DNA of 64,000 nt from JAZGGS01 sp963749485 (GTDB lineage Bacteria > Bacteroidota > Ignavibacteria > Ignavibacteriales > Ignavibacteriaceae), in contig CAVVMV010000033.1 of the NCBI GenBank assembly GCA_963749485.1, forward strand, positions 1-64,000, in the 5' to 3' direction. Shown piece by piece: positions 56,001 to 64,000 of the stretch (position 1 is the stretch's first letter; the number at the start of each line of letters is the position of its first letter). The notes beneath the pieces were generated by a model. The model saw only the letters and a list, made by a program, of their open reading frames with translations. It was not told the origin of the DNA and ran no database searches. The translations under genes were made by a program, and so were the position numbers.

Positions 56001-57166
56001 TTATTCATGTAGAAAACTTTCACCTTTCAATTCATTTTCTATGTTAAAAAAATCTGCAGCTGTTTTTGCAACATCTGCAAAAGTTTTTCTTATGCCTAAA
56101 TTTTTTCCTTTTACATTTTTCTGATAAAATAATAAGGGTACATATTCCCTGCTATGATCTGTGCTGGGGGTAGTTGGATCGTTTCCATGATCAGCAGTAA
56201 TTACAATTTTATCTGTTTCATCCAAAGAATCTAAAAATTCAGGTAAGAAGTCATCAAATTCCTTTAGCTTATTTGCAAAACCTTCCGGATCGTTTCGATG
56301 ACCATAATATACATCAAAATCCACCAGGTTGGCAAAGATGAAACTTCCACGTAGCTGATTTAGAATATTCTAACAACTTTATTACATCCAGCTTCGTTGG
56401 TTTTTGTTTTTTCCCTTATTTTTATCCCTTTAAAATTAAATAGTTCATTCACTTTACCAATTGCAACTGTAGTTATCCCGTTAGATAGGAGTAAGTCAAG
56501 AATGGTTGGTTCAGGCGGATCAAGGGATAAGTCCCGCCGGTTGGTTGTCCTTGTAAAGTTACCCGGCGTTCCTATAAATGGTCTTGCAATAACCCTGCCC
56601 ACTTGAAGCGGAAGTATTAAAACTTCCTCTCTGGTAATTGAGCAGATCTTATATAATTCTTCCAGAGGAATAACTTCTTCGTGAGCAGCAATTTGAAAAA
56701 CTGAATCGGCAGAAGTATAAATGATTGGAAAACCTGTTCTTACATGCTCTTCCCCAAGTTCTTTAATAATCTCTGTGCCGGAAGCCGGTTTGTTACCGAG
56801 CACACCTTTGCATCCGGTTTTATCTATAAATTTTTCCACAAGTTCTGTAGGAAACCCTTGCGGAAAATAAGAAAAATCCGTTTTGACGTATAAACCTGAA
56901 ATTTCCCAATGACCTGTGATTGAGTCTTTCCCTACAGATACTTCCGTCATCATACCATAGGAAGCTAATGAAGACTCAACGGCAGAAACACCTTCAATCT
57001 CTGTAATATTGCCCAGTCCTAATTTTTCCATATTTGGTAACTGCAAACCGCCAACAGCTTTTGCCATATTACAAAGAGTGTTACTTCCGGAATCATTATA
57101 ATTGCAGGCATCGGGTAATTCTCCAATTCCTACACCATCAAGTATAATTATAAAATAATTGTTCAT
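56001..57166 (-). CDS. deoB: Phosphopentomutase DeoB (frameshifted)
   Basis: About 390 residues. It interconverts ribose-1-phosphate/deoxyribose-1-phosphate and the 5-phosphates in nucleoside salvage. Metal-binding and catalytic parts seen: IILDGVGIGELPDACNYNDS, GKDSITGHWEISGL, LGNKPASGTEII, IYTSADSVFQIAAHE, and in the last part FANLVDFDVYYGHRND, TADHGNDPTTPSTDHSREYV. Frame changes near 56345-56385 break the gene between NEAG and NQLRGSFIF; both sides align with the family, so one or two indels are likely. It is the only clear indel-broken gene after 50 kb. Confidence 0.9.
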
Positions 57167-57210
57167 AAGACCGGAGATAAATTAATTCTGAAACATAAGC
57201 GGAATACTTT

Positions 57211-59067
57211 TTAATTAATATTCCGTACAGTGTTGCCGCCCTTTTCAACAGCTTTTTGGAGAGCAAGGTTTGCATTATAAATTACTTCATCAACATCAAC
57301 CTTGTTTGTAGCGGATGCAACGCCAATTGATACGGTAAAAGTTGTTTGCCTGGAAACAACGGCAATAGGTTGCCTGGCAATTTTAACCCTTAATTTTTCA
57401 GCCCAAATAAAAACATTTTTTGTGTTTGAGTTGAAGAAATAAACAACAAATACTTTATCCTCCAGCCGACCAAATAAATTAAAGGGTGTCATTTCGCTCG
57501 AGATTGATTCGGCTACAACACTAATTACCCTTGGCAGCGGGTCACCATCAAACAACGATTCCTGTTCAAGAAAATCATCTAATTTAATAAGTGCAACTGT
57601 TCCCGGAATTTTCAATTTCTCTGCTTTTATAAGATCAGTGGCTAATCTTTCTTTAAATGCTGCTTCATTAAGAGCCCTTGTTTCAATGTCAATTGAAGTA
57701 ACGCTTTTCAACAGCCGCCTGGTTGAATGAGAGTAAATAATATAAGAAAGAAAATTTAGGGAACTTCTTAGAAATTGAACATCCTGGTTGCTAAAAGCAT
57801 TCTTCTTTAAACTTTCGAAACAAAGAACACCGTAATTCTGTTTGTTGTAAACCAACGGTACTGCAAGAAAAGAACCATCAAAACTTGAATCTTCTACTTT
57901 CGAGTATCTTACATAGCCACCTGCAGATGTGTTATCTATTTTAACAGGGATTCCGGTAGAGATAGATTTTCCCACAAGTGTTCCGCTTAAATCGATTTGT
58001 AAACTTTCGCCTATATATTTGAGAGAAGTGTTATTAATTACTTTTTCAGTCTTAAATAATTTCTCAAGCGGATCGTAATAAACATAAACAAATGCATCCC
58101 AGTTTAGCAGCATTTTAAGAGCATCGGGAAGCATTGCCAGCATTTTTTCTTCACTTTCAAAATCATTATCGGGTCCAATAATTTTAAGCAGTCCCTGTAG
58201 TCTCTGCTGAGAGATAGAGTCGGAATGCTTTTCTTCAAATATTAAGATTAGCATTGTAATTAACCTGACAAACCTGCCAAGTGCATAAATAGTTTCAATT
58301 CCAAATGCATCACCCACTTTGGAATCGAGGGCAATTATAGCAACCAGTTCATCATTAAAAAATAAAGGTACACCGGCAAAGCTTCTTATGCCCTGCGGCG
58401 AATCATAATATCTAATTACATCAGCTTCTGCTGCCGGAGGAATATCTGTAAGCAGTTCCGGTTCACCTTTCTGAACAATTTTACTTAATATATCATCTTC
58501 CAGGTCAAATTTTCTTTTTGATAATTGATCAGAGCCGGAGATAAATTTTTCAACAGCAAGTTTTTCTTTTTTCTTATTATACCAAAAGAAAACTGCAGTA
58601 TGAGCATTGTATGATTCTGCAATTACTGTAAGCATTTTTTCAAGCGCAAAAGTAAATTGTTCATCATGCCCAACACCGGGTGGAACTTCTTCCTTCGCTA
58701 TTTCCTCAAATCTCTCCTTCAGATCGGGCGGCTTAAGAGTGGTTTTCGAAACTCCATACTCCGGCGAATAAGTTTCATCTGTAATGACTTCCACATCTTG
58801 AGTCTTTGATACTATTTTGAAAGATTCCTGGAAATCGGTTGATGGTTCCGCTGGAAAGCTGTCAACGTCGCTCTCCTCCTTTTCCCCGATAGAGTATCCG
58901 CCTGAAAATCTTACTGAATCTCTTAAGAAAATGATAAACGCAACGTAAATTATAATTAAGGCAAGTGTTATTAACCGGATTGTTAAATCATCGGTAATGA
59001 ACAGAATGACAGCCAAAACCGGTACTACTAAAAATATCAGTATTCTTTTTCTTTGCCTGCGATCCAT
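57211..59067 (-). CDS. Membrane GAF-domain sensor with degenerate GGDEF
   Basis: 618 residues. Two N-terminal membrane segments (ILIFLVVPVLAVILFI and LALIIIYVAFIIFL), an acidic linker, then GAF domain 1 (about residues 145-275, SYNAHTAVFFWYNKKKEKLA ... FAGVPLFFNDELVAII) and GAF domain 2 (about 315-445, DAFVYVYYDPLEK ... GSFLAVPLVYNKQNYGVLCF). The C-terminal part folds like a GGDEF domain (ALIKLDDFLEQES ... VSIGVASATNKVDVDEVIYN) but the signature reads FGRLEDKVFVVYF, so it cannot make cyclic-di-GMP by the usual chemistry. It may sense ligands or bind GTP. Frame intact. Confidence 0.85.
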   Translation of the reverse strand: MDRRQRKRILIFLVVPVLAVILFITDDLTIRLITLALIIIYVAFIIFLRDSVRFSGGYSIGEKEESDVDSFPAEPSTDFQESFKIVSKTQDVEVITDETYSPEYGVSKTTLKPPDLKERFEEIAKEEVPPGVGHDEQFTFALEKMLTVIAESYNAHTAVFFWYNKKKEKLAVEKFISGSDQLSKRKFDLEDDILSKIVQKGEPELLTDIPPAAEADVIRYYDSPQGIRSFAGVPLFFNDELVAIIALDSKVGDAFGIETIYALGRFVRLITMLILIFEEKHSDSISQQRLQGLLKIIGPDNDFESEEKMLAMLPDALKMLLNWDAFVYVYYDPLEKLFKTEKVINNTSLKYIGESLQIDLSGTLVGKSISTGIPVKIDNTSAGGYVRYSKVEDSSFDGSFLAVPLVYNKQNYGVLCFESLKKNAFSNQDVQFLRSSLNFLSYIIYSHSTRRLLKSVTSIDIETRALNEAAFKERLATDLIKAEKLKIPGTVALIKLDDFLEQESLFDGDPLPRVISVVAESISSEMTPFNLFGRLEDKVFVVYFFNSNTKNVFIWAEKLRVKIARQPIAVVSRQTTFTVSIGVASATNKVDVDEVIYNANLALQKAVEKGGNTVRNIN

Positions 59068-59168
59068 TCAGTTTTTACTTTAGAGTTGTAATAAATTATT
59101 GCTAAATATAAATCTACAAATAAATAATAACAAATGAGTGATTAGGAATTATTCCTGCCGGCAAATTT

Positions 59169-59753
59169 CTAATAGAACATATTTCCCAAGATCTTTTTAA
59201 TTTCTTTCTGTCCCCTTCCCTTTGTAGATGAATAAAGTACTATGTTTTCATTAATTTTTGCTTCCGATAAAACCTCTGAAAGCTTTTTAACTGATTGAGA
59301 AAATTCAGATTGTTTAAGCTTGTCAGTTTTAGTAAGGACAAAAAAGTGTGGAATGCCAGTAGTTTTTAACATCTCATTAAGCATAACATCAAGCTGGGTG
59401 GGCTTATGCCGGCTATCAATAAAATGCAAAGCCAATGCAATATTCTTCCCTTCAAGGATGTATCCCGAAACCAATTTACCCCATTTTTCTCTTTCGGTTT
59501 TGCTGATTTTAGCATAACCAAATCCGGGAAGATCAACAAGATAAAATGTCTCATCAATATCATAAAAATTAATTGAGCGGGTTTTCCCGGGTGAAGAGCT
59601 TATCTTTGCAAGAGATTTTTTGTTAAAGAGTGAATTTATAAAAGAAGATTTGCCTACGTTTGATCTGCCGCAGAGAATTACTTCGGGCAAAGCCCTATGC
59701 GGAACATCTTCAAGATTAAAAACTGATTTGATGAAGGAAACATTTTCGAACAT
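59169..59753 (-). CDS. engB: Ribosome biogenesis GTPase EngB/YsxC
   Basis: 194-residue GTPase needed for assembly of the large ribosomal subunit. All G motifs are present: G1 GRSNVGKSSF, G2 in SSSPGKTRSINFY, G3 DLPGFGYAK, G4 TKTDK, and the G5-like YSSTKGRG. The length and the short C-terminus are typical. It lies downstream of the rplQ gene on the same strand, behind a terminator, so it may have its own promoter or depend on read-through. Frame intact. Confidence 0.95.
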   Translation of the reverse strand: MFENVSFIKSVFNLEDVPHRALPEVILCGRSNVGKSSFINSLFNKKSLAKISSSPGKTRSINFYDIDETFYLVDLPGFGYAKISKTEREKWGKLVSGYILEGKNIALALHFIDSRHKPTQLDVMLNEMLKTTGIPHFFVLTKTDKLKQSEFSQSVKKLSEVLSEAKINENIVLYSSTKGRGQKEIKKILGNMFY

Positions 59754-59756
59754 AAT

Positions 59757-59790
59757 AAAAAAAGAGTAACCGGTTAGACCAATTACTCTT
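59757..59790 (-). terminator. Rho-independent terminator of the ribosomal protein operon
   Basis: Eight-base stem AAGAGTAA/TTACTCTT with a 13-base loop. On the reverse strand it is followed by TTTTTTTATT. It lies 24 bases after the rplQ stop and just before the engB start codon. Confidence 0.85.
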
Positions 59791-59813
59791 AAAATAATTA
59801 AAAATTGTGTTTT

Positions 59814-60314
59814 TTACTTTTCCGGCTTTTCAGAAGCTTCTTCAACAAATTCAGCTTCTTCTATTTGCTCTTTTTCTTTGGCTTCTTTCTCTTTCTTCTT
59901 CTTTACCTTCGTATCCTTCTCATCTTTTCGTTCAGTGGCTTTAGCAGTAATAATATCGTTATAATCAACAAGTTCTATTATTGCAAGAGGTGCTGCATCG
60001 CCTAAACGGTTGCCAAGTTTTACTACCCTGGTATAACCACCGGGTCTGTCTCCAATTTTCGGAACTATATCACTAAATAATTCCTTAACTGTTTCTTTAT
60101 CCTTTATAACTTCCATAATCTGCTTCTGGGAATGAAGATCGCCTTTTTTTGCTTTGGTTATTAATTTTTCAGCAAAAACCTTGGTCTCCTTTGCTTTGGC
60201 AAGAGTAGTTTTTATTCTTTTATGTTTTAGGAGCGAAGTAGCAAGTGATGCAAGAGTTGCCTTACGATGGCTTGCGGTTCTGCTTAACTTTCTTCCCTTA
60301 ACTCTGTGTCTCAT
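59814..60314 (-). CDS. rplQ: Ribosomal protein L17 with charged tail
   Basis: 166 residues. The L17 core is complete: MRHRVKGRKLSRTASHRKAT, LLKHKRIKTTLAKAKETKVF, AEKLITKAKKGDLHSQKQ, and GDRPGGYTRVVKLGNRLGDA. After about residue 120 there is a Lys/Glu-rich tail of about 45 residues (ATERKDEKDTKVKKKKEKEA ...) of low complexity, an extension often found in Bacteroidota L17. It is the last gene of the operon before the terminator at 59757. Frame intact. Confidence 0.97.
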   Translation of the reverse strand: MRHRVKGRKLSRTASHRKATLASLATSLLKHKRIKTTLAKAKETKVFAEKLITKAKKGDLHSQKQIMEVIKDKETVKELFSDIVPKIGDRPGGYTRVVKLGNRLGDAAPLAIIELVDYNDIITAKATERKDEKDTKVKKKKEKEAKEKEQIEEAEFVEEASEKPEK

Positions 60315-60337
60315 TTAATTACCTTCTCTAAAAAAAA

Positions 60338-61333
60338 TTAATTGGTTTCTGGTTCTTCCTTAATATACTTGTCTACATCCATTCCAAATTCAATTCCAAA
60401 ATTTTCAACTATCTCCATCAATTCTGCAAGAGATTTTCTTCCAAAGTTTCTAAACTTTAACATTTCGGATTCATCCTTAGCCACAAGCTCGCCAAGTGAT
60501 AGTATGTTAGCTGCCTTAAGGCAATTATGAGATCTAACACTTAACTCCAGGTCATCTACACTAGTTAATAAAATCTTTCGTATTCTTTCAGTTTCTACGT
60601 CTTTAGGAGTAACTGTTTGTTCTTCTTCCTGTTCAATATTAAAATTGATAAACAACTGAACATGTTCGCGCAGTACTTTAGCTGCCTGTGTTAAAGCATC
60701 ATCCGGTGTGATGGAACCATCTGTAGTAATTTCTAATGATAATTTTTCGTAATCATTCTTATCGCCGATTCTTACATTCTCTACATCAAAGGTTACATTT
60801 TTAATAGGTGTAAAAATTGAATCGATAGGAATTACGCCAATTGTTTGGTCAGGAGTTATATTTTCAATTGCAGGAACGTACCCGGTTCCTTTACCAACTT
60901 CCAGTTCAACATCCAGATTAAGATTTTTATTGAATGTGGCAATATGAAGATCAGGATTAAGAATTTCAATATCGTTGCTGGCTTTCTGAATATCTGCAGC
61001 AGTCCATTCTCCTTCTCCGCTAAAAGAGATATCTATTTTACCAGGTTTTTTAGCAAGGAGTTTCATTCTAACTTGCTTTAGGTTGAGTATAATTTCAGAT
61101 ACATCCTCAACAACGCCTTCAATAGTTGTAAACTCATGCAAAACACCGCCGAATTTAACGGAAGTTATTGCTGTACCTGTTAATGAAGATAACAAGGCAC
61201 GCCTGAGAGAATTACCTAATGTAACACCATATCCTCTCTCAAGTGGTTGAAGGGAGAACTTTCCGAACGTATTTTTATAGCTTACTTCATCAAGTACAAC
61301 AGCTTCCGGCATCTTTAAATATGTAACACTCAT
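60338..61333 (-). CDS. rpoA: RNA polymerase alpha subunit
   Basis: 331 residues. The N-terminal assembly domain has KFSLQPLERGYGVTLGNSLR, RALLSSLTGTAITSVKFGG and VLHEFTTIEGVVEDVSEI. The C-terminal domain has the helix-hairpin-helix stretch DDLELSVRSHNCLKAANILS and LGELVAKDESEMLKFRNFG, which contacts promoter UP elements and regulators. Length and context (rpsD upstream, rplQ downstream) are standard. Frame intact. Confidence 0.98.
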   Translation of the reverse strand: MSVTYLKMPEAVVLDEVSYKNTFGKFSLQPLERGYGVTLGNSLRRALLSSLTGTAITSVKFGGVLHEFTTIEGVVEDVSEIILNLKQVRMKLLAKKPGKIDISFSGEGEWTAADIQKASNDIEILNPDLHIATFNKNLNLDVELEVGKGTGYVPAIENITPDQTIGVIPIDSIFTPIKNVTFDVENVRIGDKNDYEKLSLEITTDGSITPDDALTQAAKVLREHVQLFINFNIEQEEEQTVTPKDVETERIRKILLTSVDDLELSVRSHNCLKAANILSLGELVAKDESEMLKFRNFGRKSLAELMEIVENFGIEFGMDVDKYIKEEPETN

Positions 61334-61369
61334 TTAATAATCCTCTAGAATTTCTCAAAAAAAATATTC

Positions 61370-61996
61370 TTATTTAGAATAGAGTTCCACAACCAATTGT
61401 TCATTAGCGTTAAGAGGAACTTCACTTCTTTCCGGAACCTGTAAAAATGTTCCGCTCAGAGCAGCTTTATCAGTAGAAAGCCAGCCATAAGTGCTGTCTT
61501 TAATTCTCTTTAACGAGTCATGAATGGCATCAAGTTTTTTACTCTTCTCTTTCACTTTAATAATGTCTCCTTCAGTCATAAGGTATGAAGGAATATCAAC
61601 AAGTTTGTCGTTAATCAGAAAATGCCTGTGTAATATTAACTGCCTTGCTTGTTTTCTGGATGAAGCAAAACCAAGCCTGAATACTACATTATCGAAACGG
61701 CGTTCCAGAAGTTTAACCAGGTTTTCGCCGGTAATACCTTTTTGCTTGTTAGCTTTTTCAAAATAAATTTTAAACTGGGTTTCCAGCAAACCGTAAGATC
61801 TTTTAATCTTCTGTTTTTCACGCAGCTGAATTCCGTATTCGGAAACTTTTGATCTTCTACCTTGTCCATGCTCACCCGGGGGATAATTCCTTGTTTCAAT
61901 CGGGCATTTTTCAGTGTAACATTTTTGACCTTTAAGAAATAACTTTTGTCTTTCTCTTCTGCATAGTTTACAAACTGAATCAGTATATCTTGCCAT
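61370..61996 (-). CDS. rpsD: Ribosomal protein S4
   Basis: 208 residues. It binds 16S rRNA early in assembly of the small subunit. The N-terminus has a four-cysteine zinc motif (CKLCRRERQKLFLKGQKC and CPIE), i.e. a C+ form; the S4 domain is RRFDNVVFRLGFASSRKQAR followed by QLILHRHFLINDKLVDIPS. Position between rpsK and rpoA is standard. Frame intact. Confidence 0.98.
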   Translation of the reverse strand: MARYTDSVCKLCRRERQKLFLKGQKCYTEKCPIETRNYPPGEHGQGRRSKVSEYGIQLREKQKIKRSYGLLETQFKIYFEKANKQKGITGENLVKLLERRFDNVVFRLGFASSRKQARQLILHRHFLINDKLVDIPSYLMTEGDIIKVKEKSKKLDAIHDSLKRIKDSTYGWLSTDKAALSGTFLQVPERSEVPLNANEQLVVELYSK

Positions 61997-62013
61997 TTAC
62001 TTCCTCTTTAAAT

Positions 62014-62400
62014 TTATACTCTTCTTCTTTTCGGCGGTCTGCAGCCGTTATGCGGAATTGGGGTTACATCTTTAATAGATGATATTTCGAGCCCGGCTGT
62101 GTGCAATGCTCTAATTGCAGCTTCCCTGCCGGAACCGGGACCTTTAACAAGCACCTCGATTTTCCTCAATCCTAAATCGTAAGCTTCCTTAGCTGCTGCT
62201 TCGGCAGAAACCTGTGCAGCAAAAGGAGTATTTTTCCTGGATCCTTTAAAACCGTTTTTTCCTGCAGACGACCAGGAAATAGTATTGCCGTAAATATCGG
62301 TTAACGTAACAATTACATTATTAAAGGTTGCTTTAATATGTGCAATGCCGTTAGCATCAACCTGAGTTTTTTTCTTAGTTCTTTTTACAGACTTCGCCAA
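62014..62400 (-). CDS. rpsK: Ribosomal protein S11
   Basis: 128 residues. It forms part of the platform of the small subunit. Seen: GIAHIKATFNNVIVTLTDIY, GNTISWSSAGKNGFKGSRKN, TPFAAQVSAEAAAKEAYDLG, and the end DVTPIPHNGCRPPKRRRV, all highly conserved. The basic N-terminus KSVKRTKKKTQVD is usual. Frame intact. Confidence 0.98.
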   Translation of the reverse strand: MAKSVKRTKKKTQVDANGIAHIKATFNNVIVTLTDIYGNTISWSSAGKNGFKGSRKNTPFAAQVSAEAAAKEAYDLGLRKIEVLVKGPGSGREAAIRALHTAGLEISSIKDVTPIPHNGCRPPKRRRV

Positions 62401-62428
62401 TTCTCTAACCTCCGAGACTTATCAAATA

Positions 62429-62812
62429 TTATTTCTTAGTAGGTGTTTTTTTCTTACCTGCAACGGTCTTTCTTTTGCCTTTCCTTGTCCTGGCATTTGT
62501 ACGGGTTCTTTGTCCTCTAACTGTAAGACCTTTCCTGTGCCTGATGCCTCTGTAGGCACCAATATCCATCAGTCTTTTAATATTCTGCTGCACTTCAGAA
62601 CGAAGAGCACCTTCCACTTTATAATCTGCAGTTAATACTGCTCTTATTTCAGCTACATCTCCTTCTGTAAGATCAGCAACTTTCTTTTTAGGATCTACCT
62701 TTGCTTTTTCTAAAACATCGGCAGAAGTGGTCATTCCAATACCGTAAATGTACTGCAGACCATATAAGACCGTTTTATTTTTAGGTAAATCAACACCAGA
62801 TATTCGAGCCAA
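62429..62812 (-). CDS. rpsM: Ribosomal protein S13
   Basis: 127 residues. Head protein of the small subunit contacting tRNA. Seen: ARISGVDLPKNKTVLYGLQY, IYGIGMTTSADVLEKAKVDP, IKRLMDIGAYRGIRHRKGLT and VRGQRTRTNARTRKGKRKTV. The C-terminal tail KKKTPTKK is basic as usual. It follows rpmJ in the standard order. Frame intact. Confidence 0.98.
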   Translation of the reverse strand: MARISGVDLPKNKTVLYGLQYIYGIGMTTSADVLEKAKVDPKKKVADLTEGDVAEIRAVLTADYKVEGALRSEVQQNIKRLMDIGAYRGIRHRKGLTVRGQRTRTNARTRKGKRKTVAGKKKTPTKK

Positions 62813-62832
62813 TTAACTTCTCCTTAAATAAT

Positions 62833-62946
62833 TTAACCTTGTCTTTGCTTGTGTTTAGGATTTGTGCAGATTACTCTAACAACACCTTTGCGTTTAATAA
62901 TTTTACACTTTTCGCATATTTTTTTTACTGATGCTCTAACTTTCAT
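62833..62946 (-). CDS. rpmJ: Ribosomal protein L36
   Basis: 37 residues, read from the reverse complement: KVRASVKKICEKCKIIKRKG then VVRVICTNPKHKQRQG. The zinc-ribbon ligands C11, C14, C27 and H32 are present (C+ form), which binds zinc at the base of the large subunit. The gene is too short for standard gene callers' cut-offs but its position between infA and rpsM and the sequence are unmistakable. Confidence 0.96.
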   Translation of the reverse strand: MKVRASVKKICEKCKIIKRKGVVRVICTNPKHKQRQG

Positions 62947-62956
62947 AAAAGCTCCG

Positions 62957-63175
62957 TTACTTGTACCTATAAGTAATTCTACCTTTAGTTAAATCGTATG
63001 GAGAAAGTTCCACTGAAACTTTATCTCCAACTAAAATCTTAATAAAATGCATTCTCATTTTTCCGGAAATATGTGCCAATATTTCATGTTCATTATCCAG
63101 TTTAACTTTAAATGTAGCATTTGGCAGTGTTTCAGTAACAACGCCGTCTATTTTTATTGGTCCTTGTTTAGCCAT
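62957..63175 (-). CDS. infA: Translation initiation factor IF-1
   Basis: 72-residue OB-fold protein: MAKQGPIKIDGVVTETLPNA, TFKVKLDNEHEILAHISGKM and RMHFIKILVGDKVSVELSPY, then DLTKGRITYRYK. It binds the A site of the small subunit during initiation. It overlaps the stop codon of map by one base (63175), so the two are translationally coupled. Frame intact. Confidence 0.98.
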   Translation of the reverse strand: MAKQGPIKIDGVVTETLPNATFKVKLDNEHEILAHISGKMRMHFIKILVGDKVSVELSPYDLTKGRITYRYK

Positions 63176-63936
63176 TAAGCCACAGTTAATATTTCCGGTT
63201 CATTATTATTTATAAGAACCGTATGTTCAAAATGTGCAGAAGGAGTTCCATCTGCTGTTAATACTGTCCAGCCATCTGATGCTGTGATTACCTGGTAATC
63301 GCCCTGGTTTACCATAGGTTCAATTGCCAGGGTCATTCCGTTTTTCAACTTTGCTCCTGTACCTCTTTTTCCAAAATTAGGAATTGAAGGTTCTTCGTGA
63401 AGAAACTTTCCAACACCGTGTCCGCACAAATCTCTAACAACAGAAAAGTTATTTTCTTCAACAAATTTTTGCACTGCTGCAGAAATATCGTGAACCTTAT
63501 TACCTTCTTTAGCAGCTTCAATACCTACGTAAAGCGATTTTTCAGTAACCTCCAGCAGTCTTTGCTTTTCTTCAGAGACTTTTCCAACTGCAACCGAAAT
63601 TGCAGCGTCGCCAAAATAATTATTCTTAAGAACACCAACATCCAGAGAGATAATCTCTCCTTCTTTAAGAACCCTGTTATCCGGTATTCCGTGCACCACT
63701 TCATCATCAACCGAGGTACAAACTGAACCGGGAAAACCAGGGGCATTCCCTTGTGAATAACCTTTGAATGCCGGGGTAGCATCATTGCTTCTTATATAAT
63801 CTTCAGCTATTCTATCCGCTTCTAAAGTTGTAATACCAGCTTTAATATTGCTTTTTACAAGCTGTAAAGTTTCAGCTACAATCTTACAACTTTCTCTAAT
63901 ATAATCGATCTCTTTTTTCGTCTTAATATAAATCAC
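63175..63936 (-). CDS. map: Methionine aminopeptidase
   Basis: 253 residues, type I enzyme that removes the initiator methionine. Metal ligands are in SLDVGVLKNNYFGDAAISVA (two Asp), LCGHGVGKFLHEEPSIPNFG (His), and MTLAIEPMV (Glu) and the final HFEHTVLI (Glu). The apparent start is GTG at 63936 (IYIKTKKEIDYIRESCKIVA). It lies between secY and infA; the adk gene often found between secY and map is absent. Frame intact. Confidence 0.97.
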   Translation of the reverse strand: MIYIKTKKEIDYIRESCKIVAETLQLVKSNIKAGITTLEADRIAEDYIRSNDATPAFKGYSQGNAPGFPGSVCTSVDDEVVHGIPDNRVLKEGEIISLDVGVLKNNYFGDAAISVAVGKVSEEKQRLLEVTEKSLYVGIEAAKEGNKVHDISAAVQKFVEENNFSVVRDLCGHGVGKFLHEEPSIPNFGKRGTGAKLKNGMTLAIEPMVNQGDYQVITASDGWTVLTADGTPSAHFEHTVLINNNEPEILTVA

Positions 63937-63945
63937 AGAGAACTA

Positions 63946-64000
63946 TTACCTGCGTCCTCTAAGCTTACCCGATTTCATAAAGCCATCATAATGTCTCATT
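63946..64000 (-). CDS. secY: SecY, C-terminal end (partial)
   Basis: Only the last 17 codons or so are in the window; the rest lies beyond the edge. The visible end MRHYDGFMKSGKLRGRR followed by TAA matches the usual cytoplasmic C-terminus of SecY, the channel subunit of the Sec translocon. Its place just upstream of map agrees. The stop is 9 bases before the map start, so the genes are tightly linked. Confidence 0.8.
   Translation of the reverse strand, partial: MRHYDGFMKSGKLRGRR

Overview
The window looks like a contig from an Ignavibacteria-type bacterium (Bacteroidota/Chlorobi group). The evidence is the AT-rich composition, several secreted proteins ending in the type IX-like sorting tail (NYPNPFNPSTKI ... 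VYDVLGNEVATLVNE), a class II (B12) ribonucleotide reductase, a short Bacteroidota-type primary sigma factor and the order secY-map-infA-rpmJ-rpsM-rpsK-rpsD-rpoA-rplQ. Many genes are broken by single-base indels, often in homopolymers, while both sides stay family-like. Most are probably sequencing or assembly errors. They crowd the first 34 kb and are rare after 50 kb. I annotate such genes as one CDS across the shift.

Layout. 1-5.1 kb (+): reductive pyrimidine catabolism (preT, preA, dihydropyrimidinase, NCS1 permease). A fungal-type cytosine deaminase lies at 14 kb. 5.1-6.6 kb: a lipoprotein and a reverse-strand rhodanese, with pieces of a second NCS1 gene between and after them. 6.6-13.7 kb (-): FetB-like permease and a very large thioester alpha-2-macroglobulin. 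14-18 kb: YwbE, two proteins of unknown function and a two-part transketolase. 18.4-27.6 kb (+): a cluster of secreted proteins with sorting tails (subtilase, YCF48-like protein, two tandem repeat proteins, a rhodanese), a lipoprotein and tail relics, all peppered with short palindromic repeats. 27.6-34.1 kb (+): DinB-fold proteins, ACT protein, POT transporter, small lipoproteins, cupin, GT-C glycosyltransferase. 34.2-34.4 kb: a candidate structured RNA. 34.5-37 kb (-): LolA-like protein with an ABC-2 exporter. 37.4-41 kb: nrdJ behind a near-consensus sigma-70 promoter.

41-50 kb (+): an array of small same-strand genes separated by attC-like palindromes with AAC/GTT cores. It has the look of an integron cassette array without an integrase in view. 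Cargo includes a zinc-ribbon/TIR protein (possible defence effector), VanZ-like, MtfA/SEC-C peptidase, VOC, DUF2200, DUF1801, SRPBCC, DinB, DUF1697 and GNAT proteins. Three truncated copies of the 5' end of a DUF1287 gene are spread through the array, and the intact gene closes it. Cassette genes mostly lack a Shine-Dalgarno sequence, unlike the flanking host genes.

50-64 kb: housekeeping. Saccharopine dehydrogenase (+), then on the reverse strand a Zn/Cd P-type ATPase, NlpC/P60 lipoprotein, primary sigma factor, two orphan EutN/CcmL microcompartment vertex proteins, phosphopentomutase, a GAF sensor with a degenerate GGDEF domain, EngB, and the distal part of the ribosomal protein/rpoA operon up to the 3' end of secY.
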